Shown here: positions 1 through 8,535 of the stretch, piece by piece | How positions within the stretch are numbered: the stretch's first letter is position 1 | How the letters are laid out: each line of letters opens with the position of its first letter | Source: Chitinophagaceae bacterium | Lineage (GTDB): Bacteria; Bacteroidota; Bacteroidia; Chitinophagales; Chitinophagaceae | Assembly: GCA_019752295.1 (NCBI GenBank) | Contig: JAIEMK010000005.1 | Span: 124,001 to 188,000 of the forward strand | Reading direction: 5' to 3' | Length of the DNA: 64,000 bases | The notes under the pieces: generated by a model | Told to the model about the DNA's origin: nothing | Seen by the model: only the letters and a program-made list of their open reading frames with translations | The model's database searches: none | Translations under genes and position numbers: made by a program

Positions 1-128
1 ACCAATCTGTCTGTAATTACCAGATCGGCTTCCCCCAAATAACGGGCAGCTTTTACAGTAATTAATTCAGGGTCGCCGCATCCTGCTCCTGCTAAAATTA
101 CTTTCCCAAATTGAGTTGACCGTTTCAT
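1..128 (-). CDS. cobA: Uroporphyrinogen-III C-methyltransferase, N-terminal part (partial)
   Basis: Only the first 42 codons are present; the gene runs off the left edge. The ATG lies at 126-128. The translation contains [11 protein letters not shown] followed by [17 protein letters not shown], which matches the N-terminal SAM-binding glycine loop of the SUMT/CobA family (GAGPGDPELLT...ADVVVYDRLV in typical members). The enzyme makes precorrin-2 for siroheme, the cofactor of sulfite reductase. That fits its place as the next gene after cysK on the same strand, 62 bases away with no terminator between. Whether it is a stand-alone SUMT or fused to other siroheme domains cannot be seen. Confidence 0.85.
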   Translation of the reverse strand, partial: MKRSTQFGKVILAGAGCGDPELITVKAARYLGEADLVITDRL

Positions 129-190
129 AAAATCTACTATTTAAGCAGGTTACCTTTCAACAGGTAACGGTAAGTTTTCTGCACAAAATT

Positions 191-1102
191 TTAGAACAAT
201 CCTTCGATTGATAAATATCTTTCTCCGGTATCGTAGTTGAATGTAAGCACCCTTGATCCGGAAGGAATTTCTGTTAATTTTTTAGCAACAGCAGCCAGAG
301 ATGCACCGGTTGACACACCCACCAGAATTCCTTCTTGTTTAGCAATATCTTGTGCAAATTGGAAAGCTTCGTCTTTTGATACAGTAATAATTCCATCCAA
401 TATTTCAGTATTTAAAATAGATGGAACAAAACCCGCACCAATACCCTGAATTGGATGAGGACCCGGAGCACCACCACTTAACACTGGCGATAATTCAGGC
501 TCAACAGCAAATACTTTAAGGTTCGGAAACTTTGCTTTTAATACTTCAGCAACTCCAGTGATATGTCCTCCGGTTCCAACGCCGGTAATAACATAATCCA
601 AGCCATCCGGAAAATCTGCAATGATTTCCTGTGCTGTTGTTTTTCTATGAATTTCGGTATTTGCAGGATTATCAAACTGCTGGGGCATCCACGCATTTGC
701 AGTAGATTCTACCAGCTCTTTGGCTTTTTCAATAGCCCCTTTCATTCCTTTTTCACGTGGTGTTAAAACAAACTCAGCACCATATAACGACATCAACCTG
801 CGACGTTCAATGCTCATGCTTTCGGGCATCACTAATATAATCTTGTATCCCTTAACTGCTGCAACCAATGCCAAACCAATACCCGTATTTCCCGATGTAG
901 GTTCTATGATGATACTGTCTTTATTCAGCAACCCCTTTTCCTCAGCATCTTCAATCATGGCAAGAGCAATTCGATCCTTAATACTAGAGCCCGGATTTGT
1001 TCTTTCTAATTTTATCCAAACTTCGTGGTTCTCACCAAAAAGTTTACTCAATCGCACATGTGGTGTATTGCCGATGGTTGCTAGAATGTTGTTTGCTTTC
1101 AT
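191..1102 (-). CDS. cysK: Cysteine synthase (O-acetylserine sulfhydrylase)
   Basis: A 303-residue PLP-dependent enzyme that makes L-cysteine from O-acetylserine and sulfide in the cytoplasm. The PLP lysine is K42 in [11 protein letters not shown], the substrate loop is PTSGNTG (68-74), and a glycine-rich phosphate-binding segment [10 protein letters not shown] follows near 174-183. Length and motif order are normal for CysK/CysM. It sits 19 bases downstream of cysE, whose product supplies O-acetylserine, at the end of the cysH-D-N-E-K run. CysK and CysM cannot be separated with confidence by eye; the neighbouring cysE favours CysK. Confidence 0.95.
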   Translation of the reverse strand: MKANNILATIGNTPHVRLSKLFGENHEVWIKLERTNPGSSIKDRIALAMIEDAEEKGLLNKDSIIIEPTSGNTGIGLALVAAVKGYKIILVMPESMSIERRRLMSLYGAEFVLTPREKGMKGAIEKAKELVESTANAWMPQQFDNPANTEIHRKTTAQEIIADFPDGLDYVITGVGTGGHITGVAEVLKAKFPNLKVFAVEPELSPVLSGGAPGPHPIQGIGAGFVPSILNTEILDGIITVSKDEAFQFAQDIAKQEGILVGVSTGASLAAVAKKLTEIPSGSRVLTFNYDTGERYLSIEGLF

Positions 1103-1121
1103 GGTTATTTTTTAATAGTTT

Positions 1122-1955
1122 TTAAATGACAAAATTTAAAGCTTCAGTTTCGGGATTTTTATCTTTTACAGAAACCTCGCTCTTATGATAAACAATTGAA
1201 TTTGGCAATACACTATAGGTGAGCCATACATTACCTCCAATAACACTATCATGTCCTACGATGGTACTGCCACCTAGAATTGTTGCACCTGAATAAATAA
1301 TTACATTGTCTTCGATAGTGGGATGTCTTTTTGAACTGGCTTTATCCTTGCTCACGTTTAATGCACCGAGTGTCACGCCCTGATAGATCTTCACATTATT
1401 ACCGATTACAGTTGTTTCACCGATTACGATTCCTGTACCATGATCAATAAAAAATGAATCCCCGATTGTAGCTCCCGGATGAATATCAATTCCCGTTTTG
1501 CTATGCGCATACTCAGTAAATATTCTTGGCAGAATTTTAACCTCCAGATCCCAAAGCAAATGAGAAAGTCGATAAATAGCAGTAGCATAAAAACCCGGAT
1601 ACGCCACCAACACTTCTTCAACTGAAACTGCTGCGGGGTCGAAATTTAAAATGGTATTTGCATCTTTAATCAGGTTAGCGTATAAAGAAGGTATTGCCTC
1701 AAAGAAATCTTTTGCAATAGTTTGCGTTTTAACACCATCAGGTATCACATCATACACGAGACTCGAAAAATGGCTCTTTAATGATTCAAATTCTTTTTCC
1801 AAATCAGACGCTTGTTTGTGTCGAACAGTCTTGGGCAGAAAAAGAAACTCGAATAATTTATCAATGAATTCCTGCGCCAATTCCTTATCCGGGAAAAACG
1901 AAAAATTCTTTGAGTTCTGATGAAATAGTTTGGTTATAAATTCTTTTTGTGTCAT
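1122..1955 (-). CDS. cysE: Serine O-acetyltransferase
   Basis: A 277-residue cytoplasmic enzyme converting L-serine and acetyl-CoA to O-acetylserine. The N-terminal half (about 1-135) is helical. The C-terminal half is a left-handed beta-helix of hexapeptide repeats, with the signature IDIHPGATIG, the catalytic-His segment DHGTGIVIGE, and GVTLGALNV. The tail has KDKNPETEALNFVI. It lies 15 bases after cysN and 19 bases before cysK, which completes the serine-to-cysteine branch of the operon. CysE is usually feedback-inhibited by cysteine through its C-terminus; that is family knowledge and is not visible here. Confidence 0.95.
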   Translation of the reverse strand: MTQKEFITKLFHQNSKNFSFFPDKELAQEFIDKLFEFLFLPKTVRHKQASDLEKEFESLKSHFSSLVYDVIPDGVKTQTIAKDFFEAIPSLYANLIKDANTILNFDPAAVSVEEVLVAYPGFYATAIYRLSHLLWDLEVKILPRIFTEYAHSKTGIDIHPGATIGDSFFIDHGTGIVIGETTVIGNNVKIYQGVTLGALNVSKDKASSKRHPTIEDNVIIYSGATILGGSTIVGHDSVIGGNVWLTYSVLPNSIVYHKSEVSVKDKNPETEALNFVI

Positions 1956-1970
1956 ATTATGTTATAGAAA

Positions 1971-3212
1971 TTATTGTATCATGCATGCACCCACAGTTAC
2001 ATGACTTGTTTCATCTATCAAAATTGCTCCACCATTTACTCTTAACCTTCGATAGGAATCAAAAGGGATAGGCGATGCAGTTTTAATAACGGCTTTTACG
2101 ATATCGTTTAATTGTACTTTTTCAGGTGCTTCTTCCTGCTCTAATGAATTTACATTCACTTTATACAAGATCTCTTTTACAACAGCACGTACCAATCTGC
2201 TATTCAACTGCAGTTGATATTTGTTCCCGGCAATTAAAGGCTTTGCATCCATCCAGCACAAGAGTACTTCCAGTTCGTTCGAAACAGAAGGCTGGTTATC
2301 CGTTAATGTTATCAAATCGCCTCTACTCACATCCACATCATCTGTTAAATGCAGAATAGCGCTTTGCGGTGCGAATGCTTCTTCAACTTCTGCACCTCCA
2401 ACTTCAATTGCCGAAATAGTGGTGGTTAAGCCTGAAGGCTGAATAGTAACGGCATCTCCTTTTTGATAAATTCCACTCACAATCCTCCCTGCATATCCTC
2501 TGTAATCGTGCAGTGCTTCTGTTTGCGGGCGAATCACATACTGAACAGGAAATCGTGCATCAGTAAGATTAATATCTTCAGACAGTGGCACTTCTTCCAA
2601 AATATTTAATAAACATTCCCCCTCATACCAATCCATATGAGACGATTTGTCAACAATATTATCTCCATTCAAAGCACTGATAGGTATGTAGATCACGTCT
2701 TTCAAACCCAACGACTTTGCAACCGCAGCATAATCAATTAGAATATTATTATAAACGTCGTGCGAATAATCTACCAGATCCATTTTGTTTATTGCAACAA
2801 CGGTATGTGGAATATTGAGTAAAGAGGTAATGATGGAATGCCTTCTGGTTTGCTCCACCACCCCATGTCTTGCATCTATTAAAATAATTGCGAGGTCGGA
2901 ATTAGAAGCACCTGTTACCATATTTCTGGTGTACTGAATATGGCCCGGAGCATCTGCAATAATGAATTTACGTTTGGGTGTTGAAAAATATTTGTATGCC
3001 ACATCAATGGTAATACCCTGCTCCCTTTCTGCACGCAATCCATCAGTGAGTAAGGCAAGATCTATTTCGCCATCCTCCCTGTTTTTCGTCTGCTTCTCAA
3101 TTGCTTCCAATTGATCAATCATGATCGATTTACTGTCGTACAATAATCTGCCGATCAGGGTACTCTTCCCATCATCCACACTTCCAGCCGTAATAAATCT
3201 AAGAATGTCCAT
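1971..3212 (-). CDS. cysN: Sulfate adenylyltransferase subunit 1 (GTPase)
   Basis: A 413-residue GTP-binding subunit of ATP sulfurylase; with CysD it forms adenosine 5'-phosphosulfate (APS) from ATP and sulfate. Visible motifs are the P-loop GSVDDGKST near residue 10, the G3 box DAPGHIQYTRNM, and the G4 box NKMDLVD, followed by EF-Tu-like beta-barrel domains. The protein stops after the barrels and has no fused APS-kinase (CysC) domain. That agrees with the APS-reductase type CysH in the same operon. The gene starts 42 bases after cysD and ends 15 bases before cysE. Confidence 0.96.
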   Translation of the reverse strand: MDILRFITAGSVDDGKSTLIGRLLYDSKSIMIDQLEAIEKQTKNREDGEIDLALLTDGLRAEREQGITIDVAYKYFSTPKRKFIIADAPGHIQYTRNMVTGASNSDLAIILIDARHGVVEQTRRHSIITSLLNIPHTVVAINKMDLVDYSHDVYNNILIDYAAVAKSLGLKDVIYIPISALNGDNIVDKSSHMDWYEGECLLNILEEVPLSEDINLTDARFPVQYVIRPQTEALHDYRGYAGRIVSGIYQKGDAVTIQPSGLTTTISAIEVGGAEVEEAFAPQSAILHLTDDVDVSRGDLITLTDNQPSVSNELEVLLCWMDAKPLIAGNKYQLQLNSRLVRAVVKEILYKVNVNSLEQEEAPEKVQLNDIVKAVIKTASPIPFDSYRRLRVNGGAILIDETSHVTVGACMIQ

Positions 3213-3254
3213 TATTTATGCTTAATCAGTTTAAAATTTTGTTTAAGGATACCA

Positions 3255-4163
3255 TTAAAAATATCCGTTCTTTTTCCGGTCTTCCATTGCAGCTTCACTC
3301 ACCTTATCGTCAATTCTGGTTTCACCGCGTTCACTTGTTTTGGTGGCAATGATTTCTTTAATGATATCGTCAATATCAGAAGCGCTACTCTCTACTGCAG
3401 CAGTACAGGTCATATCGCCAACAGTGCGATACCGAACCCTCTTACGCGAAATTTTATCGGTTGGTTCAAGGTTTACAAATTCCGATACGGCTACTAATTG
3501 GCCTTCGTGTTCCAACACTTCTCTCTCGTGCGCAAAATAAATAGAAGGCAATTCAATTTTTTCTTTCCTGATATAATTCCAGATATCTAATTCTGTCCAA
3601 TTGCTGATTGGAAATACACGTACATTCTCTCCTTTATCAATCCTTCCATTATACGTGTTCCAAAGTTCAGGTCTTTGCAGTTTAGGATTCCACTGACCGA
3701 ATTCGTCTCTCACAGAAAATATTCTTTCCTTGGCTCTTGCTTTTTCTTCATCCCTTCGTGCACCACCAATACAAGCATCAAATTTGAATTCTTCAATGGT
3801 ATCTAATAAGGTATATGTCTGCAATGCATTTCTGCTCGCAAATTTCCCTTTGGGCTCTGCCAGATTTTTTGCTTTAATGGTATCTCCAACATGTCGCACA
3901 ATCAGTTTTTCTCCAATTCGTTCCACCATGGCATCGCGATAATCCAGAGCTTCTTTGAAATTATGTCCGGTATCGATATGCACTAATGGGAAAGGGAATT
4001 TACCCGGACGAAATGCTTTGAGGGCTAGCTGTACTAGCACGATAGAATCCTTACCACCACTGAATAACAAAGCGGGTCGCTCAAACTGTCCGGCAACTTC
4101 ACGCATAATGTGAATCGACTCAGATTCTAACTGCTCTAAATAATTTAATTGATACTTACTCAT
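3255..4163 (-). CDS. cysD: Sulfate adenylyltransferase subunit 2
   Basis: A 302-residue catalytic subunit of the CysDN ATP sulfurylase. It carries the PP-loop ATP-pyrophosphatase motif FSGGKDSIVL near residues 34-43, and the family segments HIDTGHNF, GGARRDEEKARAKER and LFNTYNGR-like ELWNTYNGRID. Length is typical for CysD. It is the second gene of the operon, 45 bases after cysH, and is followed by cysN as in most bacterial sulfate-activation operons. Confidence 0.97.
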   Translation of the reverse strand: MSKYQLNYLEQLESESIHIMREVAGQFERPALLFSGGKDSIVLVQLALKAFRPGKFPFPLVHIDTGHNFKEALDYRDAMVERIGEKLIVRHVGDTIKAKNLAEPKGKFASRNALQTYTLLDTIEEFKFDACIGGARRDEEKARAKERIFSVRDEFGQWNPKLQRPELWNTYNGRIDKGENVRVFPISNWTELDIWNYIRKEKIELPSIYFAHEREVLEHEGQLVAVSEFVNLEPTDKISRKRVRYRTVGDMTCTAAVESSASDIDDIIKEIIATKTSERGETRIDDKVSEAAMEDRKKNGYF

Positions 4164-4208
4164 TTTCGAATATTAAAAGGCCTGCGCCAATTTTTTAAAA
4201 CTTCATTC

Positions 4209-4925
4209 TTATTTGTGCTCATGCAAACCGCATTCTTTTTTATCTGCCTCTTCCCACCACCAGCGCCCCGCTCTGAAATCTTCTCCTGATTTGATTGCGC
4301 GGGTACATGGAGCACAACCAATACTAACAAATCCTTTATCGTGCAATGGGTTGTAAGGGATATTGTGTTCGCGAATAAATGCAGCAACTTGTTCAGTTGT
4401 CCAATCCAGAATAGGATGATATTTTATGATCTGATTGCTTTCGTCCCATTCGATAGATTGCAAATCCTGCCTTGCAGCGGAATGCTCTGCGCGTAATCCC
4501 GTCACCCAAATTGCGTTTCCCTTCAATGCCCTTTTTAAGGGCTCTACTTTGCGTATATAGCAACAATTTTTTCTGTTTTCGACCGACTCATAAAAAGCAT
4601 TTGGGCCTTTCTCCTGTACGAATGATTCTAATAAATCGTGCTGTGGATAATACGCTTTAATATTATTCTGATAACGACTAATCGTACTACTCCAAACACT
4701 ATAAGTTTCTGTAAATAAACGCCCCGTATCCAATGTAAATATTTGGATAGGCAATTGCTGTGTGGCAATCATATGCGTGATTACCTGATCTTCGTAACTA
4801 AAGCTGGATGAGAACACCACTTTTTCTCCGAATTGCGCAGACAAATGCTTCAAAGCCTGTTCGGGTTGAAAAGACTTTATTTGGTTGATTAGTCCGGGGA
4901 TATGTAGCGATAATTGATTGTTCAT
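4209..4925 (-). CDS. cysH: Thioredoxin-dependent APS reductase
   Basis: A 238-residue assimilatory reductase, converting activated sulfate to sulfite. The ATG at 4923-4925 is used; a longer frame would need a TTG and read through an unrelated leader. The PP-loop-like segment FSSSFSYEDQV lies near 38-48. Two cysteine pairs, C121-C122 (KNCCYIRKVEPL) and C204/C207 (GCAPCTRA), are the ligand set of the [4Fe-4S] cluster of APS reductases. C232 in ECGLHEHK is the catalytic cysteine. PAPS-only CysH lacks the CC/CxxC pairs, so APS is the predicted substrate. This is the first large gene of the operon, and a cysteine-rich leader frame lies 46 bases upstream. Confidence 0.95.
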   Translation of the reverse strand: MNNQLSLHIPGLINQIKSFQPEQALKHLSAQFGEKVVFSSSFSYEDQVITHMIATQQLPIQIFTLDTGRLFTETYSVWSSTISRYQNNIKAYYPQHDLLESFVQEKGPNAFYESVENRKNCCYIRKVEPLKRALKGNAIWVTGLRAEHSAARQDLQSIEWDESNQIIKYHPILDWTTEQVAAFIREHNIPYNPLHDKGFVSIGCAPCTRAIKSGEDFRAGRWWWEEADKKECGLHEHK

Positions 4926-4948
4926 TTTTTCTGTTGTAAAGATAATTA

Positions 4949-4997
4949 GCAATGATGGGTTACTGCAAAGATTAACAGCAGCAACATTTGCTATTGC
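4949..4997 (-). promoter_or_regulatory. Possible attenuator hairpins between the Cys leader and cysH
   Basis: In the transcript, segment 1 GCAATAGC (4997-4990) can pair with segment 2 GTTGCTGC (4985-4978), with two wobbles and one mismatch. The overlapping TTGCTGC (4984-4978) can instead pair over all seven positions with segment 3 GCAGTAA (4966-4960, one wobble). The start of segment 3, GCAGT, can pair with segment 4 ATTGC (4953-4949). Segments 1 and 2 overlap the Cys codons of the leader, so ribosome position would choose between the folds. No U-run follows segment 4, so control would be of translation or through Rho rather than a classical terminator. The folding was drawn by eye and energies were not computed. 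Confidence 0.35.
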
Positions 4998-5037
4998 AAC
5001 AGAAAGGCGTATGCGTATGTGCAAGAAATAGGTTCAT
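4972..5037 (-). CDS. Cysteine-rich leader peptide upstream of the cysteine operon
   Basis: A 21-codon frame, ATG at 5035-5037 and TAA at 4972-4974, translating to MNLFLAHTHTPFCCNSKCCC plus a final C. Six of 21 residues are Cys (13, 14, 18-21), and the last four sense codons are TGT TGC TGC TGT. It starts about 20-25 bases after the expected transcription start of the promoter at 5066-5095 and ends 46 bases before cysH. A run of codons for the end product just upstream of its biosynthetic genes is the hallmark of leader-peptide attenuation, and polycysteine leaders of sulfur genes are known in mycobacteria. Translation is not proven. A small metal-binding peptide or chance are the alternatives. 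Confidence 0.6.
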   Translation of the reverse strand: MNLFLAHTHTPFCCNSKCCCC

Positions 5038-5065
5038 GTGCGTATTAGTCTACTCAATCAGTGCA

Positions 5066-5095
5066 CAAATATACCAATTTTGCGGTTTCATCAAA
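5066..5095 (-). promoter_or_regulatory. Promoter of the cysteine operon
   Basis: Read on the minus strand, TTTG (5095-5092) is followed after an 18-base spacer by TATATTTG (5073-5066). This fits the Bacteroidota housekeeping promoter pattern of a TTG-type -33 box and a TAnnTTTG -7 box. Transcription would start near 5058-5061, giving a leader of roughly 135 bases before cysH that contains the cysteine-rich short frame. Confidence 0.65.
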
Positions 5096-5118
5096 ATATA
5101 ATTCCTATTTAATTGGTA
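5072..5118. promoter_or_regulatory. Inverted repeat around the cysteine-operon promoter
   Basis: TACCAATT (5072-5079) and AATTGGTA (5111-5118) form a perfect 8-base inverted repeat, 31 bases apart. One arm lies in the promoter spacer next to the -7 box and the other lies upstream of the -33 box. This could be a pair of half-sites for a sulfur regulator, but no regulator gene is in the window and eight bases in AT-rich DNA can arise by chance. The remaining 5119-5241, up to the stop of the GH27 gene, contains only a small AAGTTG/CAACTT hairpin (5173-5188) with no T-run. Confidence 0.3.
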
Positions 5119-5241
5119 GACTTCAAAAAAAAGACCTTATTATGACAAAATAAAATACGAACGTTAGTTTGTAAGTTGATTCCAACTTGGGGTTCATACA
5201 CAAATACCTTACGATATTCAGTGGATTACTCATTCAGATTT

Positions 5242-6606
5242 TTATTTGGATACCTTATAAAGAACAGTTCCATGAGGATTGACTGCAACAGAAAGCATCT
5301 GAGCTGTTCTCTTCTCTTTTTTACCAATCCATAGGTCTTTAATAGTATAATTACCTTTTATAGCAAGCTCTTTTAAAACGGACACGCTTATTGTTTGTGC
5401 AGTATCGGCTGCATTAAAAAAAGCAACATATTTATTTCCTGTAGTAGGATCATCAGCCGTCCAAACAATCTTATTTTCTGCATTCAATATTTGCCTATTA
5501 TTAACGCTGTGATTGAGTAGATATAATACTTCTTTATTTGTAAGTAAAGACAAGGTAAAAGAATCATTGCCGGGGAGGTCTCCTCCAAACATCAGTGGCG
5601 ATTTAAAGATGCTCCACAAAGTAATTACAGTATACTGTTCATCTTTGCTGAATAACGACATGCGGTCATTTCCGCGTTCAGCTTTAATACCGAGATGACC
5701 CAATGGCAACATATCGCCATCAGGATAAGCACCTTCCATTCGATACTGATTCCAGCGGGCAAAAATGTCGAAATGAGCTTTTAGTTCCTGCCAATTGTCC
5801 CAGAAGTCATCAATGGTTCGCCACATATTTGCATGTGCCTGTACATGCTTCCCTTCTGCAATGGGTGTTTCACCCGGAGAACAACTGAGTACTATTTTTC
5901 TACCGCATTTGTCAATGGCTTTACGCAACATTTCTATCTCTGCTTTATGATAAGGCCGAGACAAATCATCGCACTTGATAAAATCAACTCCCCATGCCGC
6001 ATATAAATTAATGATTGAATTATAATATTCCTGTGCTCCCGGTTTTGTTGATACTACCGTGTACATATCATGCAACCATGGGCATTGAACACTATCGCTA
6101 AAAATATCAGCGGCTGTTCTATCAGTACCGTATATCTGCATTTTGTTTTTTACAGCAATAACCGGTACACCACGCATGATATGAATGCCAAGCTTTAGAC
6201 CTTTGCTGTGTAGGTAATCGGCAAGTGGTTTAAAACCTTTGCCACCTGCCGAGGAGGGAAAGCGGTTAACGGCAGGTAAATACCTTCCAAAACTATCAAT
6301 ACTATATTGCGGGTCGGTTTCGTTGTAGCCGTGCGATTTATCATTGGCTACATACCAGCGGATATCAACTACAATATAATTCCAGCCATATTGTTTCAGG
6401 TTTTGGGCCATGTAATCAGCGTTGGCTTTAACTTCCGCTTCAGTAACATTGGGTCCATAACAGTCCCAGCTATTCCATCCCATCGGTGGTGTTGGCGCCC
6501 AGCTATGAAAATCTTTTTGCCCCTTTATTTGAGCATGTATCAACTGCCAAAAAAATAGTGCAAAAAATAAAACCAAAGTATTCTTATTATATCCCTTTAT
6601 TCTCAT
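5242..6606 (-). CDS. GH27 family glycoside hydrolase (alpha-galactosidase or beta-L-arabinopyranosidase)
   Basis: A 454-residue secreted enzyme. The ATG at 6604-6606 is chosen because the eight codons before it would need a TTG. It begins with a signal peptide ending near LIHAQ. The GH27 barrel starts with PTPPMGWNSWDCYG. The predicted nucleophile is D213 in DFIKCDDLSRP, and the acid/base is D266 or D267 in WRTIDDFWDNW. The usual sugar-binding DDxW of alpha-galactosidases reads DIRW here (81-84), so specificity may differ, for example toward beta-L-arabinopyranose. It is the last gene of the GH30-GH35-GH27 minus-strand operon, 27 bases after the GH35 gene. It would trim terminal sugars from arabinogalactan side chains in the periplasm or at the cell surface. 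Confidence 0.85.
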   Translation of the reverse strand: MRIKGYNKNTLVLFFALFFWQLIHAQIKGQKDFHSWAPTPPMGWNSWDCYGPNVTEAEVKANADYMAQNLKQYGWNYIVVDIRWYVANDKSHGYNETDPQYSIDSFGRYLPAVNRFPSSAGGKGFKPLADYLHSKGLKLGIHIMRGVPVIAVKNKMQIYGTDRTAADIFSDSVQCPWLHDMYTVVSTKPGAQEYYNSIINLYAAWGVDFIKCDDLSRPYHKAEIEMLRKAIDKCGRKIVLSCSPGETPIAEGKHVQAHANMWRTIDDFWDNWQELKAHFDIFARWNQYRMEGAYPDGDMLPLGHLGIKAERGNDRMSLFSKDEQYTVITLWSIFKSPLMFGGDLPGNDSFTLSLLTNKEVLYLLNHSVNNRQILNAENKIVWTADDPTTGNKYVAFFNAADTAQTISVSVLKELAIKGNYTIKDLWIGKKEKRTAQMLSVAVNPHGTVLYKVSK

Positions 6607-6633
6607 GTTTTGTTTATTGCTTAGGTTCAAAGA

Positions 6634-8442
6634 TTATCGCAACTCACTTAATACCGGCTTATCTAAAGCACTCAGCACATTTTGTTCAGGCTTAGTTAAC
6701 TCAAAAATCACCAGTTCATTCTTCCCTTTTGTAAGCCATTCGGCAGGAACATATATTGTTTGTTGTGGCCCTTTTTCCCAATACCTTCCTAAGTTGTGAC
6801 CGTTTAACCATACCGCTCCCTTTCCCCAACTACGCATATCAAAATAAGTATCACCAACTGTTTGAAGGGTAAAACTTGCTTTCTTTAAAGCAGCCACGCC
6901 AGGAGCTGGTTTGTTTTTTAATACTATTTTATCAGGATTTGTCATAGGAAGTGAAAACATTTGCCAGCCTTTTAATTCAATACCATTCAATGATACCATT
7001 TCTGTAATGCCTTTATTGTTCTTTAATAAGTTGGGGCCAAAGTTTATGCGTCCCCCGTTTTCAACCAAGATATCGATGGTATTTTCACCTGCTGATACCT
7101 CAATATACAGGCTATCTTTTTTTAGCATTCGATCAACCACACCTTGCTTTTTTCCATTTACATACACAATACCATAATCCCTTAACTCTTTTATTTTTAA
7201 AATCCCAGATTTAGCTTTATTTACTTTGGTACGATACAAAACATACCCATAAGCCTGATTTAATTTTTCGAATGTAAGTGGTTGAGTTGAAGCAATTGGC
7301 TTTGGTAAAATGGAAAATATATCTGCTGCAGTCTGAAATGTTATTGATGGAATAAGAATTGTTTTTTTGGGTGCAGGTACAGCAGGTAGTGGTTTTGCAA
7401 TATGTTTTTGAATAACGGAACGAAACTGCATGAATTTATCAGTTGCATTTCCGGCTTCATCCAATGGTGCATCATAATCATAGCTACTGATCTGAGGCTC
7501 AAAGTAAGAACTGTCATAACAATTAGCACCATTCATAAAGCCACGTGTGGTACCGCCATGAAACATATACATATTGATAGAAATACCAGCGCTAAGCATT
7601 GCATCTAATTCTCCCACATATTTTGCAGCAGGAACAGTATGGTGCTTTTCTCCCCACCAATCAAACCAAGCTGGATACCATTCTGCCACCAGGAATGGAC
7701 CTTTACCGTTGTTATTTTCTTTTACAATGGCTTTCAATTTTATAGGATCAGTTACACCGTTTACCGCAGTCATCAGTCCAGGTAATTTTCCTTTAGCAAC
7801 ATCATTTACAGGATCGCAGGTGTACAGCACTGTATTGAAGCCTGCATCCATAAACATTTTCCGGTTGATGTCAAGATATTCTTTATCACTACCATAAGAA
7901 CCATATTCATTCTCAACCTGCGTCATAATAATGTTGCCGCCATTAGAAATTAAATAAGGTGATAACTGCTTACCGATCTCATGAATATACTTTTTATATT
8001 CAGCCAGATATTGCGTTTCCTTACTACGAACCACAAGTCCTTTTTCATTTTGCAACCAGTATGGATAACCACCAAATTCCCACTCAGCGCATACATAAGG
8101 CGATGGCCTTACAATTACCCAAAGTCCTTCTTCCTTTGCAGTTTTAACAAAAGCGGCAATATCATTATTGCCCGAAAAATCAAAGCGACCTTTTTCAGGC
8201 TCATTTACATTCCAGAAAATATAGGTGCCAATTGTATTAATGCCCATCGCTTTTGCCATTTGCATACGTTGGCGCCATGCCTCTCTTGGCACACGAGGAT
8301 AATGCAACTCCCCCGAAATAATTTGAAAGGGTTTACCATCCAATAAAAAAGCACTATCGCCTAAACTAAATGTATGTTTTACTGGTTGAGCAAATATGCT
8401 GCATTGTAATAAGAGTAATAAAGGGAAAAGACATTTCTTCAT
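6634..8442 (-). CDS. GH35 beta-galactosidase
   Basis: A 602-residue secreted exo-acting beta-galactosidase. The signal peptide MKKCLFPLLLLLQCSIFAQ is followed by the GH35 barrel with SGELHYPRVP (43-52), IGTYIFWNVNEPEKG, and the acid/base E179 in QVENEYGSYG. The nucleophile is E254 in VAEWYPAWFDWWG. The C-terminal part (about 370-600) consists of beta-sandwich/jelly-roll segments such as DMRSWGKGAVWLNGHNLGRYW, normal for the family. It lies between GH30 and GH27 genes on the same strand, which suggests removal of terminal beta-linked galactose from galactan side chains or backbone released by GH30. Confidence 0.93.
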   Translation of the reverse strand: MKKCLFPLLLLLQCSIFAQPVKHTFSLGDSAFLLDGKPFQIISGELHYPRVPREAWRQRMQMAKAMGINTIGTYIFWNVNEPEKGRFDFSGNNDIAAFVKTAKEEGLWVIVRPSPYVCAEWEFGGYPYWLQNEKGLVVRSKETQYLAEYKKYIHEIGKQLSPYLISNGGNIIMTQVENEYGSYGSDKEYLDINRKMFMDAGFNTVLYTCDPVNDVAKGKLPGLMTAVNGVTDPIKLKAIVKENNNGKGPFLVAEWYPAWFDWWGEKHHTVPAAKYVGELDAMLSAGISINMYMFHGGTTRGFMNGANCYDSSYFEPQISSYDYDAPLDEAGNATDKFMQFRSVIQKHIAKPLPAVPAPKKTILIPSITFQTAADIFSILPKPIASTQPLTFEKLNQAYGYVLYRTKVNKAKSGILKIKELRDYGIVYVNGKKQGVVDRMLKKDSLYIEVSAGENTIDILVENGGRINFGPNLLKNNKGITEMVSLNGIELKGWQMFSLPMTNPDKIVLKNKPAPGVAALKKASFTLQTVGDTYFDMRSWGKGAVWLNGHNLGRYWEKGPQQTIYVPAEWLTKGKNELVIFELTKPEQNVLSALDKPVLSELR

Positions 8443-8535
8443 CTGGTTACTATTTATATTTTCGCAATTTTTCTTTTATTTTTATTGACACCTTGTGTAG
8501 CCAGAAGAATAATACAATTCTGGCCAGTGTATTTA

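Noticed and set aside
4926..5024. N-terminal extension of cysH by 33 codons
   Set aside because: It begins with TTG, its residues do not resemble CysH, and the same bases encode the cysteine-rich leader in another frame; the ATG at 4925 fits the family.
4926..5241. SAM-type or other known riboswitch before the cysteine operon
   Set aside because: No recognisable conserved riboswitch core was seen; the leader frame and simple hairpins explain the region better.
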